Shown in pieces: positions 1 to 5,700 of a DNA stretch of 7,363 nt (the stretch's first letter is position 1; every line of letters starts with the position of its first letter). Below the pieces are notes generated by a model. The model made no database searches. It was not told the origin of the DNA and saw only the letters and a list, made by a program, of their open reading frames with translations. The position numbers were made by a program, and so were the translations under genes. The stretch is from Clostridiales bacterium (GTDB taxonomy: Bacteria; Bacillota; Clostridia; Christensenellales; CAG-138), in contig DNFZ01000223.1 of assembly GCA_003486785.1 (NCBI GenBank), forward strand, positions 1 to 7,363. The letters are read 5' to 3'.

Positions 1-30
1 GCGGCGCTTGTGTCAGTGTGCTGCTTTTTT
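1..30 (+). terminator. Possible intrinsic terminator of an upstream plus-strand gene
   Basis: Bases 1-7 (GCGGCGC) can pair with bases 18-24 (GTGCTGC) through five Watson-Crick pairs and two G-U pairs. The loop is 10 bases (8-17) and six T follow directly at 25-30. The stem may extend left of the window. Read on the minus strand, the two G-U pairs become C-A mismatches, so the structure favours a plus-strand transcript that ends tail-to-tail against the regulator gene at 29-1033. The stem is short, the loop is large and the left edge is cut, so this is tentative. Confidence 0.35.
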
Positions 31-1033
31 AGCGATAGATGATGTTCATTGTGCCAAAGGAGACGTCCCCATCAACGTTCAGCGCCATGTATGCATCCGC
101 ATTCGGTTCGCCGTTCATCTGAATGGATCCAAACGCCTTGTCGGACTTGAGAAAGACGCGCATCGTTTTGGGTACGATCAAGTCAAACGTCGCAAACGAA
201 ACGTCCACATCAAGCTTAGCGTTCTGGTTCACGCGCTTAATTGCCGTGAGGTCGAGCTCGCTCTTGCCAAAGGAGATTTCGATGTCTCCACCGAGAAAAT
301 CTTCCACGGCAACCTTGCGGTTTTCTTCCGCAAACGAACAATCGTAGCTCACAAATCCGTTCTCTTCGCGATACTGGCTTTTCTTGTTCCGGTCACCACC
401 GAAATGCACGCCGCACCATTTGTGTTTATGCGGAACGAGCGCTTCATATAGTATCGTCAGCCCCAGCAGCACGAGCAAGCCCGGCCAGATGATGCCCCAG
501 GTGAGCACAAACGAGACTACCGCAAGATTGTAGAGCAGAAAATAGACGCCTAGCCCCGCAACCGCAAGCGCGAAGAACGAAAACCGCTTAACCATCCAGC
601 TGATGCCCAGACCGATGATGACGGCGGGCCATACGATCCCCCAGATGCCAAAGGACACGACGCCCAGCCGCTGTATCAGGAACGCAACGCCCAGCACGAT
701 GACGAGCACCGCAAACCAGATTCCGTCTTTTTTCACGTTCTTTCCTCCGTCCCAGGAGACAGAGAACGAGCCGTCCCCGTCACTGCCGCTCTTTTGCCCA
801 TCCACAATCACGACCTTGGGTTCGATGGGCTTGACGCCTAGCAGTTCATCTGTGGTGACGCCGAGCTTTTCCGCCAGCATCGGGAGAATTGAAATATCCG
901 GACAGGATACATCGTTCTCCCATTTGCTGACTGCCTGCGCCGATACCCCCATCATTTCGGCGAGCTGTTCCTGTGTGTACCCCTTCTCTTTGCGCAACTG
1001 CATGATGCGCTTCCCCATCGTTTGTTGTTCCAT
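29..1033 (-). CDS. XRE-family HTH regulator fused to a four-helix membrane region and LiaF-like C-terminal domain
   Basis: This is a 334-residue protein starting at the ATG 1033-1031. The start is preceded by a GAGAGGG ribosome binding site about 8 bases upstream. The reading frame stays open to 1123, but a longer start would add 30 residues with no good ribosome binding site. Residues 6-63 form a classical XRE/Cro-C1 helix-turn-helix, with the stretches GYTQEQLAEMMGVSAQAVSK and WEN. A polar linker (about 67-102) follows, then four hydrophobic segments at about 104-121, 126-147, 151-171 and 172-199 containing repeated GIxWP motifs, as in LiaI/LiaF-type membrane regions. Residues about 225-334 are a repetitive beta-rich domain with recurrent SFG/SFA/AFG turns (for example DISFG-like and VSFGTMNI), as in the LiaF C-terminal domain. 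It is inferred to be a membrane-anchored DNA-binding protein sensing envelope state. The DNA target and signal are unknown. The gene is divergent from the def operon and could regulate its own promoter. Confidence 0.88.
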   Translation of the reverse strand: MEQQTMGKRIMQLRKEKGYTQEQLAEMMGVSAQAVSKWENDVSCPDISILPMLAEKLGVTTDELLGVKPIEPKVVIVDGQKSGSDGDGSFSVSWDGGKNVKKDGIWFAVLVIVLGVAFLIQRLGVVSFGIWGIVWPAVIIGLGISWMVKRFSFFALAVAGLGVYFLLYNLAVVSFVLTWGIIWPGLLVLLGLTILYEALVPHKHKWCGVHFGGDRNKKSQYREENGFVSYDCSFAEENRKVAVEDFLGGDIEISFGKSELDLTAIKRVNQNAKLDVDVSFATFDLIVPKTMRVFLKSDKAFGSIQMNGEPNADAYMALNVDGDVSFGTMNIIYR

Positions 1034-1087
1034 GATTTTTTCCCTCTCTTTCTTGAGATTATTATGGCACAACGCGTAAATCTTGAA

Positions 1088-1123
1088 CATATACTGTTTA
1101 TCTAGTTTAAAAATTCTTTTCAA
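1088..1123 (-). promoter_or_regulatory. Candidate promoter for the HTH/LiaF-like gene (weak)
   Basis: Reading leftward, TTGAAA (1123-1118) is a good -35 element. Seventeen bases later lies TAAACA (1100-1095), a poor -10, and TATATG (1093-1088) lies slightly beyond it with too long a spacer. The region is AT-rich and correctly placed for a leader of about 55-60 bases before the ATG at 1033. No leftward -10 close to consensus is visible, which fits a low-level or activator-dependent promoter. Confidence 0.3.
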
Positions 1124-1137
1124 CTCAAAGTAGAATT
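1112..1137. promoter_or_regulatory. Inverted repeat, candidate operator
   Basis: The arms AATTCT (1112-1117) and AGAATT (1132-1137) are perfect inverted copies separated by 14 bases. A shorter nested inverted repeat, CTTT (1116-1119) and AAAG (1127-1130), lies inside. Together they cover the candidate leftward -35 (1118-1123). An XRE protein bound here could repress its own gene. AT-rich DNA produces 6-base inverted repeats by chance, so the site is only a candidate. Confidence 0.25.
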
Positions 1138-1198
1138 CCGCTCAACTTTACGAATGAAATCAAATCGCAACTCAACCGTGGATTGATTTTTGCTCAAC
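1121..1198. repeat. Four short CTCAA (TTGAG) direct repeats in the divergent control region
   Basis: CTCAA occurs on the plus strand at 1124-1128, 1141-1145, 1171-1175 and 1193-1197, all in the same orientation. The flanks alternate: copies 1 and 3 share CAACTCAA (1121-1128 and 1168-1175), while copies 2 and 4 share GCTCAAC (1140-1146 and 1192-1198). All lie between the candidate leftward promoter and the -35 of the rightward one. They may be binding sites for a regulator, or a low-complexity coincidence. Confidence 0.35.
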
Positions 1199-1209
1199 CC
1201 CCGCATTTC

Positions 1210-1238
1210 TTTACAGAGCGCTCGGTTTTTAGTACAAT
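1210..1238 (+). promoter_or_regulatory. Sigma-A-type promoter of the def operon
   Basis: TTTACA (1210-1215) and TACAAT (1233-1238) each differ from the TTGACA/TATAAT consensus at one position. They are separated by exactly 17 bases. Transcription would begin near 1245, giving a leader of about 25 bases that holds little beyond the ribosome binding site. It is the only strong promoter seen for the six rightward genes. Confidence 0.8.
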
Positions 1239-1251
1239 ACTGGTGGCACCA

Positions 1252-1260
1252 AAAGGAGGT
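1252..1260 (+). promoter_or_regulatory. Strong ribosome binding site of def
   Basis: AAAGGAGGT is a near-perfect match to the anti-Shine-Dalgarno sequence. It lies 8 bases before the ATG at 1269 and fixes the start of def. It is the best-matched ribosome binding site in the operon, as expected for its first gene. Confidence 0.85.
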
Positions 1261-1268
1261 ATAATCCA

Positions 1269-1757
1269 ATGGCATTGAGAACCATTCGCACGGACGATGA
1301 TCCGTGCCTCTATAAAGTTTGCAGGCCTGTCGAGAAGTTTGATAAACGTCTGCATGATCTAATCGAGGATATGTTTGAAACGATGGACGCTGCAAACGGC
1401 GCTGGCCTTGCCGCGCCGCAGGTGGGCGTTTTGCGCCGGGTCGTCGTGGTGGATGCGGGCGAGGGCAGATTTGAGCTGGTGAACCCGCGCGTCATCCTTT
1501 CGGAAGGTTGTCAGGGCGGCTATGAAGGTTGCCTGTCCTTTCCCGGGCAAAGCGGCTATGTAGAGCGCGCGGCGCACGTTATTATTGAAGCGCAGGATCG
1601 AAAAGGTGAGAAACACACCTACGACACCAGCGATTTTTTCGCACGCGCCATGCAGCACGAGCTGGATCATCTCGACGGCATAGTCTATCTAACCAAGAAG
1701 ACGGAGCCGCCGGAAGGCTTTGACGAAGAATCGCAAGCCGAGGAGAACATGGGATGA
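1269..1757 (+). CDS. def: Peptide deformylase
   Basis: This cytoplasmic metalloenzyme removes the N-terminal formyl group from nascent proteins as they leave the ribosome. The 162-residue protein has all three family motifs: GAGLAAPQ (residues 44-51), EGCLS (86-90) and the zinc-binding HELDH (130-134). The predicted metal ligands are Cys88, His130 and His134, and the catalytic acid/base is Glu131. The length is typical of the short type 1 enzymes common in Gram-negatives and many clostridia. The start is fixed by the strong ribosome binding site at 1252-1260. The last 15 or so residues form a short acidic tail beyond the catalytic core. It is the first gene of the operon and overlaps fmt by 4 bases (ATGA). 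Pairing with fmt is functionally sensible, because Fmt adds the group that Def removes. Confidence 0.97.
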   Translation: MALRTIRTDDDPCLYKVCRPVEKFDKRLHDLIEDMFETMDAANGAGLAAPQVGVLRRVVVVDAGEGRFELVNPRVILSEGCQGGYEGCLSFPGQSGYVERAAHVIIEAQDRKGEKHTYDTSDFFARAMQHELDHLDGIVYLTKKTEPPEGFDEESQAEENMG

Positions 1758-2680
1758 GAATCGCCTTTCTCGGCACGCCGGAGTTCGCGCTGCCTTCGCT
1801 GGAGATGCTGCAAAAAAGCGGGCACACGCTTGCCGTATTCACGCAGCCCGACCGCCCGGTTGGCCGCCACGCGACATTGACGCCCCCGCCGACGAAAGCA
1901 TATGCCCTCGCGCACGGTATACCCGTGTATCAGTTTGAGAAGATTCGTCTGCCGGAAGGTGTTGCGGCGCTTCGATCGTTTGCGCCGGATCTGATGGTAA
2001 CCGCGGCATTTGGTCAACTCCTTTCGGCAGAGAATCTTGCAGTACCGAAGTTCGGCTGTATCAACGTGCACGGATCACTGTTGCCGAAGTATCGCGGCGC
2101 GGCTCCGATCCAGTGGGCGATCATCAACGGCGAAACCGAGACGGGCATCACCACCATGATGACCGATATCGGCATGGACACGGGCGACATTCTGCTGGCC
2201 GACCGCCTTGCGATTGAACCCGATGAGACCGCAGGCGAGCTGTTTGAACGCATGGCGCTACTCGGCGCGGAGACGCTTAAAAGAACGATTGCCGCGCTGG
2301 AGGCGGGCACACTTGTGCGCACGCCGCAGGACGAAGCGCAGGCGACAAAATGCCCCATGCTCAAGAAAGAACACGGCAAACTCGATTTTTCGCTCTCAAC
2401 CGCTGCTGTTCACAATCGTGTACGCGGCACAAAACCCTGGCCGGGCGCATATGCCCTGCTCGATGGCGAGCCGCTCAAGATTCACAAGACGCGGCAATCC
2501 GATTTGACTCTCGGTGAAGAATCGAACGGTATATTAAAAGGAAACGCGAAGCTTGGCTTTTTTGTCCGCTGCGCGGACGGCTGGTTGGAAATTGTCGAAC
2601 TCCAAGCCACAGGCGGCAGACGCCTGAACGCCAAAGACTATCTCTTGGGCAGATCTTTGGAAGGAAAGGTGCTCGTTTGA
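1754..2680 (+). CDS. fmt: Methionyl-tRNA formyltransferase
   Basis: The enzyme transfers a formyl group from 10-formyl-tetrahydrofolate to initiator Met-tRNA, producing the fMet-tRNA used to start bacterial translation. The 308-residue length is normal. The N-terminal formyltransferase fold begins with FLGTPEFALPSL (residues 5-16). The folate-binding and catalytic region has INVHGSLLPKYRGAAPIQ (103-120) and MDTGDIL (141-147). Asn104, His106 and Asp142 align with the catalytic Asn-His-Asp triad of the family. The C-terminal tRNA-binding domain starts near residue 205 and includes VHNRVRGTKPWPGAYA. The start is supported by AGGAG at 1741-1745, 8 bases upstream, inside the end of def. In the tRNA-contacting loop after TQPDRPVG, the usual basic GRGKKL is GRHATL. 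The gene ends in TTGA, shared with the start of rsmB. Confidence 0.97.
   Translation: MRIAFLGTPEFALPSLEMLQKSGHTLAVFTQPDRPVGRHATLTPPPTKAYALAHGIPVYQFEKIRLPEGVAALRSFAPDLMVTAAFGQLLSAENLAVPKFGCINVHGSLLPKYRGAAPIQWAIINGETETGITTMMTDIGMDTGDILLADRLAIEPDETAGELFERMALLGAETLKRTIAALEAGTLVRTPQDEAQATKCPMLKKEHGKLDFSLSTAAVHNRVRGTKPWPGAYALLDGEPLKIHKTRQSDLTLGEESNGILKGNAKLGFFVRCADGWLEIVELQATGGRRLNAKDYLLGRSLEGKVLV
2661..2669 (+). promoter_or_regulatory. Ribosome binding site that selects the TTG start of rsmB
   Basis: AAGGAAAGG lies 7 bases before the TTG at 2677, within the last codons of fmt. The spacing is right for this TTG, which begins a typical RsmB N-terminus. Confidence 0.65.
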
Positions 2681-3951
2681 ACACACGCAGGCAGGCGCTG
2701 GACGCGCTGTGCGACATCACAGACCGCGGGGCTTATGCAAACCTGCGCGTCAAACAACTCACATCGTCCCTGCCGGAGCGCGAGGCTAAATTGGCCGCCG
2801 CGCTCGTTTACCATACGCTCGATCATTTGCTCACCATCGACTATTATCTGGCGCACTTTGTCAAGGGTGCGCAAAAGCCGGCAATCCGCGGCATCCTGCG
2901 GCTTGGGGTCTGCGAGCTGTTGTTTCTCTCCACCCCTGCGCACGCCGCGGTGAGCGAGAGCGTGGGGCTCACCAAAGAGGTCGGTAAAGCCGGACTGAGC
3001 GGGTTTGTCAACGCTGTCTTGCGCAACATCGACCGCAGCCGCGCCTCTCTCCCGCCGTTTCCTTCCGATCCTGTCGAGCGGCTTTCGATTCAGTATAGCT
3101 ATCCTATATGGATCGTGCGTGAATGGGTCTCACGCTTTGGCGAAGCGCAGACGGAGGCGCTGCTCTCCCGCCCTGCATCGTCCATTCAGGTGCGTGCGCA
3201 GCATCCATTCACGCGCGAGGCGCTGCAAAAAGCGCTGCCGGTGGCGAGCACGATCAATCATCTCGACGAAAACTCGCTCTCGCTTGAGCGCGGTTTCGAC
3301 ATCGCCGCGCATCCGCTTTTTCTGGAAGGCAAGTTCACCGTGATGGGTGAAGGCGCGATGCTCGCCTGCCGCGCGCTGGGCGACATGACCGGCAAGCGTG
3401 TGGTGGACGCCTGCTCCGCCCCCGGCGGCAAGAGCGCATATCTTGCAAGCCTGACGCGGAACGAGATTCACCTCACATGCTTTGAGCTGCACGCACACCG
3501 CAAAGAACTGCTCGACAAGACGCTCGCGCGGCTGCATGTTGTCGCAGAAATGCTGGAAAAAAACGCGGCAGTATTTGATCCCGCGTTTGAAGTGATGTTT
3601 GACGGCGTATTGATCGACGCGCCTTGCAGCGGATTGGGGCTGCTCGGCGACAAGCCGGACATCCGCTACAGCAAGACAGACGCGGACATCACGGCGCTGG
3701 TTGAGATTCAAAAAAACATTCTGGAAGCCTGCGCAAGATATGTCAAACCCGGCGGCGTGCTGGTCTACGCCACGTGCACCATTTCCCACCGTGAAAACGA
3801 AGCACAGATAGATGCGTTTCTAGATGCACACCAAGCGTTTTCACTCGAAGTGATCCCGCTCCCTCTGGCTAACGACGGGCAGATTCAATTATTGCCGCAT
3901 GTGCATCACACCGACGGATTTTTTATTGCGAGGATGAGAAGATGTATCTAG
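2677..3951 (+). CDS. rsmB: 16S rRNA (cytosine-C5)-methyltransferase RsmB
   Basis: This enzyme methylates C5 of a 16S rRNA cytosine (C967 in E. coli numbering) using S-adenosylmethionine. The 424-residue protein has the full family architecture. An N-terminal NusB-like RNA-binding domain (about 1-135) begins with a typical helix, RRQALDALCDITDRGAYANL. A C-terminal Rossmann methyltransferase domain follows. The SAM-binding motif is DACSAPGGKSA (from residue 244). The two catalytic cysteines are Cys317 in DAPCSGLG and Cys367 in YATCTIS, 50 residues apart as in E. coli RsmB. Translation starts at TTG 2677, overlapping the fmt stop codon in TTGA. Initiation is therefore probably coupled to fmt termination. 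The gene overlaps rlmN by 10 bases. The NusB domain and the PCSGLG motif make RsmB much more likely than RsmF or another NSUN-type paralogue. Confidence 0.95.
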   Translation: MNTRRQALDALCDITDRGAYANLRVKQLTSSLPEREAKLAAALVYHTLDHLLTIDYYLAHFVKGAQKPAIRGILRLGVCELLFLSTPAHAAVSESVGLTKEVGKAGLSGFVNAVLRNIDRSRASLPPFPSDPVERLSIQYSYPIWIVREWVSRFGEAQTEALLSRPASSIQVRAQHPFTREALQKALPVASTINHLDENSLSLERGFDIAAHPLFLEGKFTVMGEGAMLACRALGDMTGKRVVDACSAPGGKSAYLASLTRNEIHLTCFELHAHRKELLDKTLARLHVVAEMLEKNAAVFDPAFEVMFDGVLIDAPCSGLGLLGDKPDIRYSKTDADITALVEIQKNILEACARYVKPGGVLVYATCTISHRENEAQIDAFLDAHQAFSLEVIPLPLANDGQIQLLPHVHHTDGFFIARMRRCI

Positions 3952-4991
3952 CGGATATGACAAAAGCCGAAATCGAACGTCTCTTGTCCGAATTCGGCGA
4001 GCCGAAATACCGCGCGGGGCAGGTTTGGGACTGGCTCAACCGCGGTGCGCGCGCGCAGGAGATGACCAATCTGCCCGCAACGCTGCGCGAAAAGCTCGCC
4101 GCCATCCCCTACGGTGGCGTGGAGATCGAACGAAAACTGTTTTCCGCAAAGGACGGCACGGTGAAGTATCTCTTCCGTTTGGAGGATGAAAACCTTGTCG
4201 AAGGCGTGCTGATGCGCTATCATTATGGTAATACGCTGTGTCTTTCCACGCAGATCGGCTGCAGCATGGGCTGTAAGTTCTGCGCCTCTACGCTCGACGG
4301 CTGCATACGCAATCTGCGCCCGGGCGAGATGCTCGGTCAGATCCTCGCCGTGGAGCGGGACGAACCGCCGAAAGAAACGGGGCATCGCACGGTAACCAAC
4401 ATCGTGCTCATGGGCAGCGGTGAGCCGCTGGATAACTATGATAATGTGGTAGCTTTCCTCAACCGCGTGACCGCGCAAGAAGGGCTTCGCATTAGCCCGC
4501 GCAACATCTCCGTTTCGACCTGCGGCATCGCGCCAAAAATCGCCGCTTTCCTGCAGGACGCGCCGCATGTAACGCTCTCGATCTCTCTGCATGCGCACGA
4601 CGACGAGACGCGCACCTCGCTCATGCCGGTCAACAAAGCCTACCCCATCGACAGCGTGATTGCCGCCGCGAAACAGTATGCGGACAAAACCGGCAGACGC
4701 GTCGTGTTTGAATACGCGCTCATCGACGGCGTGAACGCCTCGATTGCGGACGCGGATGCGCTTTCAGCAAAGCTGCGCGGCATGCTCTGCCACGTGAATC
4801 TAATCCCGCTCAACCCCGTGCCGGAGCGCGGGCTTGCGGGAGTTACGCGCACAGAGGCAGAACGATTCTGCGCAAGACTTGCGGAACGCAACATCTCGGC
4901 AACCATTCGACGCGAAATGGGAACGGACATTGAAGGCGCTTGCGGACAGCTGCGCAGGAGGATTCTGCATGAAATACGCGGTGAAAACTGA
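3942..4991 (+). CDS. rlmN: 23S rRNA (adenine-C2)-methyltransferase RlmN, radical SAM
   Basis: RlmN forms 2-methyladenosine at A2503 of 23S rRNA, near the peptidyl transferase centre. In characterised homologues it also acts at A37 of some tRNAs. The 349-residue length is typical. The radical SAM cluster motif GCSMGCKFC gives Cys107, Cys111 and Cys114 as iron-sulfur ligands. The two other mechanistic cysteines are present: Cys100 in TLCLSTQIGC, seven residues before the cluster as in E. coli, and Cys334 in EGACGQL, which carries the transient methyl group. MGSGEPLDNYDN and ISPRNISVSTCG are further family signatures. The absence of Cfr-type context and the housekeeping operon favour RlmN over the resistance enzyme Cfr. 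The ATG start lies inside the end of rsmB, with GAGG at 3930-3933, 8 bases upstream. The 3' end overlaps the phosphatase gene by 23 bases. Confidence 0.96.
   Translation: MYLADMTKAEIERLLSEFGEPKYRAGQVWDWLNRGARAQEMTNLPATLREKLAAIPYGGVEIERKLFSAKDGTVKYLFRLEDENLVEGVLMRYHYGNTLCLSTQIGCSMGCKFCASTLDGCIRNLRPGEMLGQILAVERDEPPKETGHRTVTNIVLMGSGEPLDNYDNVVAFLNRVTAQEGLRISPRNISVSTCGIAPKIAAFLQDAPHVTLSISLHAHDDETRTSLMPVNKAYPIDSVIAAAKQYADKTGRRVVFEYALIDGVNASIADADALSAKLRGMLCHVNLIPLNPVPERGLAGVTRTEAERFCARLAERNISATIRREMGTDIEGACGQLRRRILHEIRGEN
4957..4962 (+). promoter_or_regulatory. Ribosome binding site that selects the phosphatase start
   Basis: AGGAGG lies within the end of rlmN, 6 bases before the ATG at 4969. It decides for this start over the upstream in-frame ATG at 4834, which would add 45 residues lying entirely inside rlmN that do not resemble a PP2C N-terminus. 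Confidence 0.8.
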
Positions 4992-5700
4992 CATCGGGAA
5001 GCGTGTCCACAACGAAGACAGCTACTTTTTGACCGAAAATAACGACTTGCCAATGCTCTTTGCCGTAGCGGACGGCATGGGCGGGCACGCCGCAGGCTCG
5101 GTTGCCAGCCGCATGCTCGTCGAAGAGCTTGCGCTCGTTGAGCGCAACGTAGAGCCATCACGGGAGCTGCAGGCTTTGCGGCAGGCCATTGAACACGCAA
5201 ACCTCGCCATCTATCAGGCGGCGGAACAGGATAGCACACTGCGCGGCATGGGGACAACCCTGGTTGCAGCGCTCATTTTGGGAACGCACTATATCGCGGC
5301 GAACGTCGGCGACAGTCGCATATTTCATTTTGACGGCGAGTCGCTCACGACGGTCACGACGGATCATTCTCTGGTTGAGCAGCTGGTGCTTGCCGGCGCA
5401 ATTACGAAAGAAGAAGCGCGGGTTCACCCGCAGCGCAACATCATCACCCGCGCGGTGGGTGTTTCGCCCGTTGTGGATGTCGATCTCTTTGAGCGCGACT
5501 GGCATGCGGGCGATATCCTCTTGCTCTGCTCGGACGGGCTGCATGGTTCGGTTGACGAGGACGATATCATATCCGTTCTTTCATCCAGCCGGTCTCTTGA
5601 GAGTATGTGCGATCTGCTGCTTCAGCTCGCGCTTGATCACGGCGGAACCGATAACATCACGGCGGTCCTCGTTCGACTGGAAGAGGGTGACGCTGTATGA
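4969..5700 (+). CDS. prpC: PP2C-family serine/threonine phosphatase (PrpC/Stp)
   Basis: This soluble Mn/Mg-dependent phosphatase removes phosphate from Ser/Thr residues modified by the partner kinase encoded immediately downstream. The 243-residue length is typical of bacterial single-domain Stp/PrpC enzymes. Metal-binding and catalytic motifs appear in order: RVHNEDS (Asp17), VADGMGGHAAG (Asp35), GTTLVAA, NVGDSRIF, TTDHSLVEQLV, a flap region with HPQRNIITRAVG, LLCSDGLHG (Asp189) and GGTDNITAVLV (Asp228). The N-terminal sequence MKYAVKTDIGKRVHNED is characteristic of the family and supports the start at 4969. The gene overlaps rlmN by 23 bases and the kinase by 4, so phosphatase and kinase are probably made in a fixed ratio. 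The symbol prpC follows the Bacillus name; stp is used in other Firmicutes. Confidence 0.95.
   Translation: MKYAVKTDIGKRVHNEDSYFLTENNDLPMLFAVADGMGGHAAGSVASRMLVEELALVERNVEPSRELQALRQAIEHANLAIYQAAEQDSTLRGMGTTLVAALILGTHYIAANVGDSRIFHFDGESLTTVTTDHSLVEQLVLAGAITKEEARVHPQRNIITRAVGVSPVVDVDLFERDWHAGDILLLCSDGLHGSVDEDDIISVLSSSRSLESMCDLLLQLALDHGGTDNITAVLVRLEEGDAV

Noticed and set aside
8..451. A 147-codon plus-strand open frame opposite the LiaF-like domain
   Set aside because: It overlaps the 3' part of the HTH/LiaF-like gene in antisense and shows no domain.
1034..1123. An upstream in-frame ATG extending the HTH/LiaF-like protein by 30 residues
   Set aside because: The ATG at 1033 has a well-spaced GAGAGGG site and begins a normal XRE N-terminus. 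The extension overlaps the candidate promoter and lacks a good ribosome binding site.
1120..1395. A 91-codon minus-strand open frame covering the def promoter region
   Set aside because: It starts inside def, crosses the AT-rich regulatory region and has no recognisable domain.
3130..3789. A 219-codon minus-strand open frame opposite rsmB
   Set aside because: The plus strand here carries the RsmB methyltransferase motifs; the antisense translation shows no family signature and has no neighbours in its orientation.
3948..4598. A 216-codon minus-strand open frame opposite rlmN
   Set aside because: It is antisense to the radical SAM core of RlmN and has no recognisable domain.
3942..4991. The radical SAM gene as the antibiotic-resistance methyltransferase Cfr
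   Set aside because: It sits in a housekeeping operon in the usual rlmN position, and its motifs and length fit ordinary RlmN.
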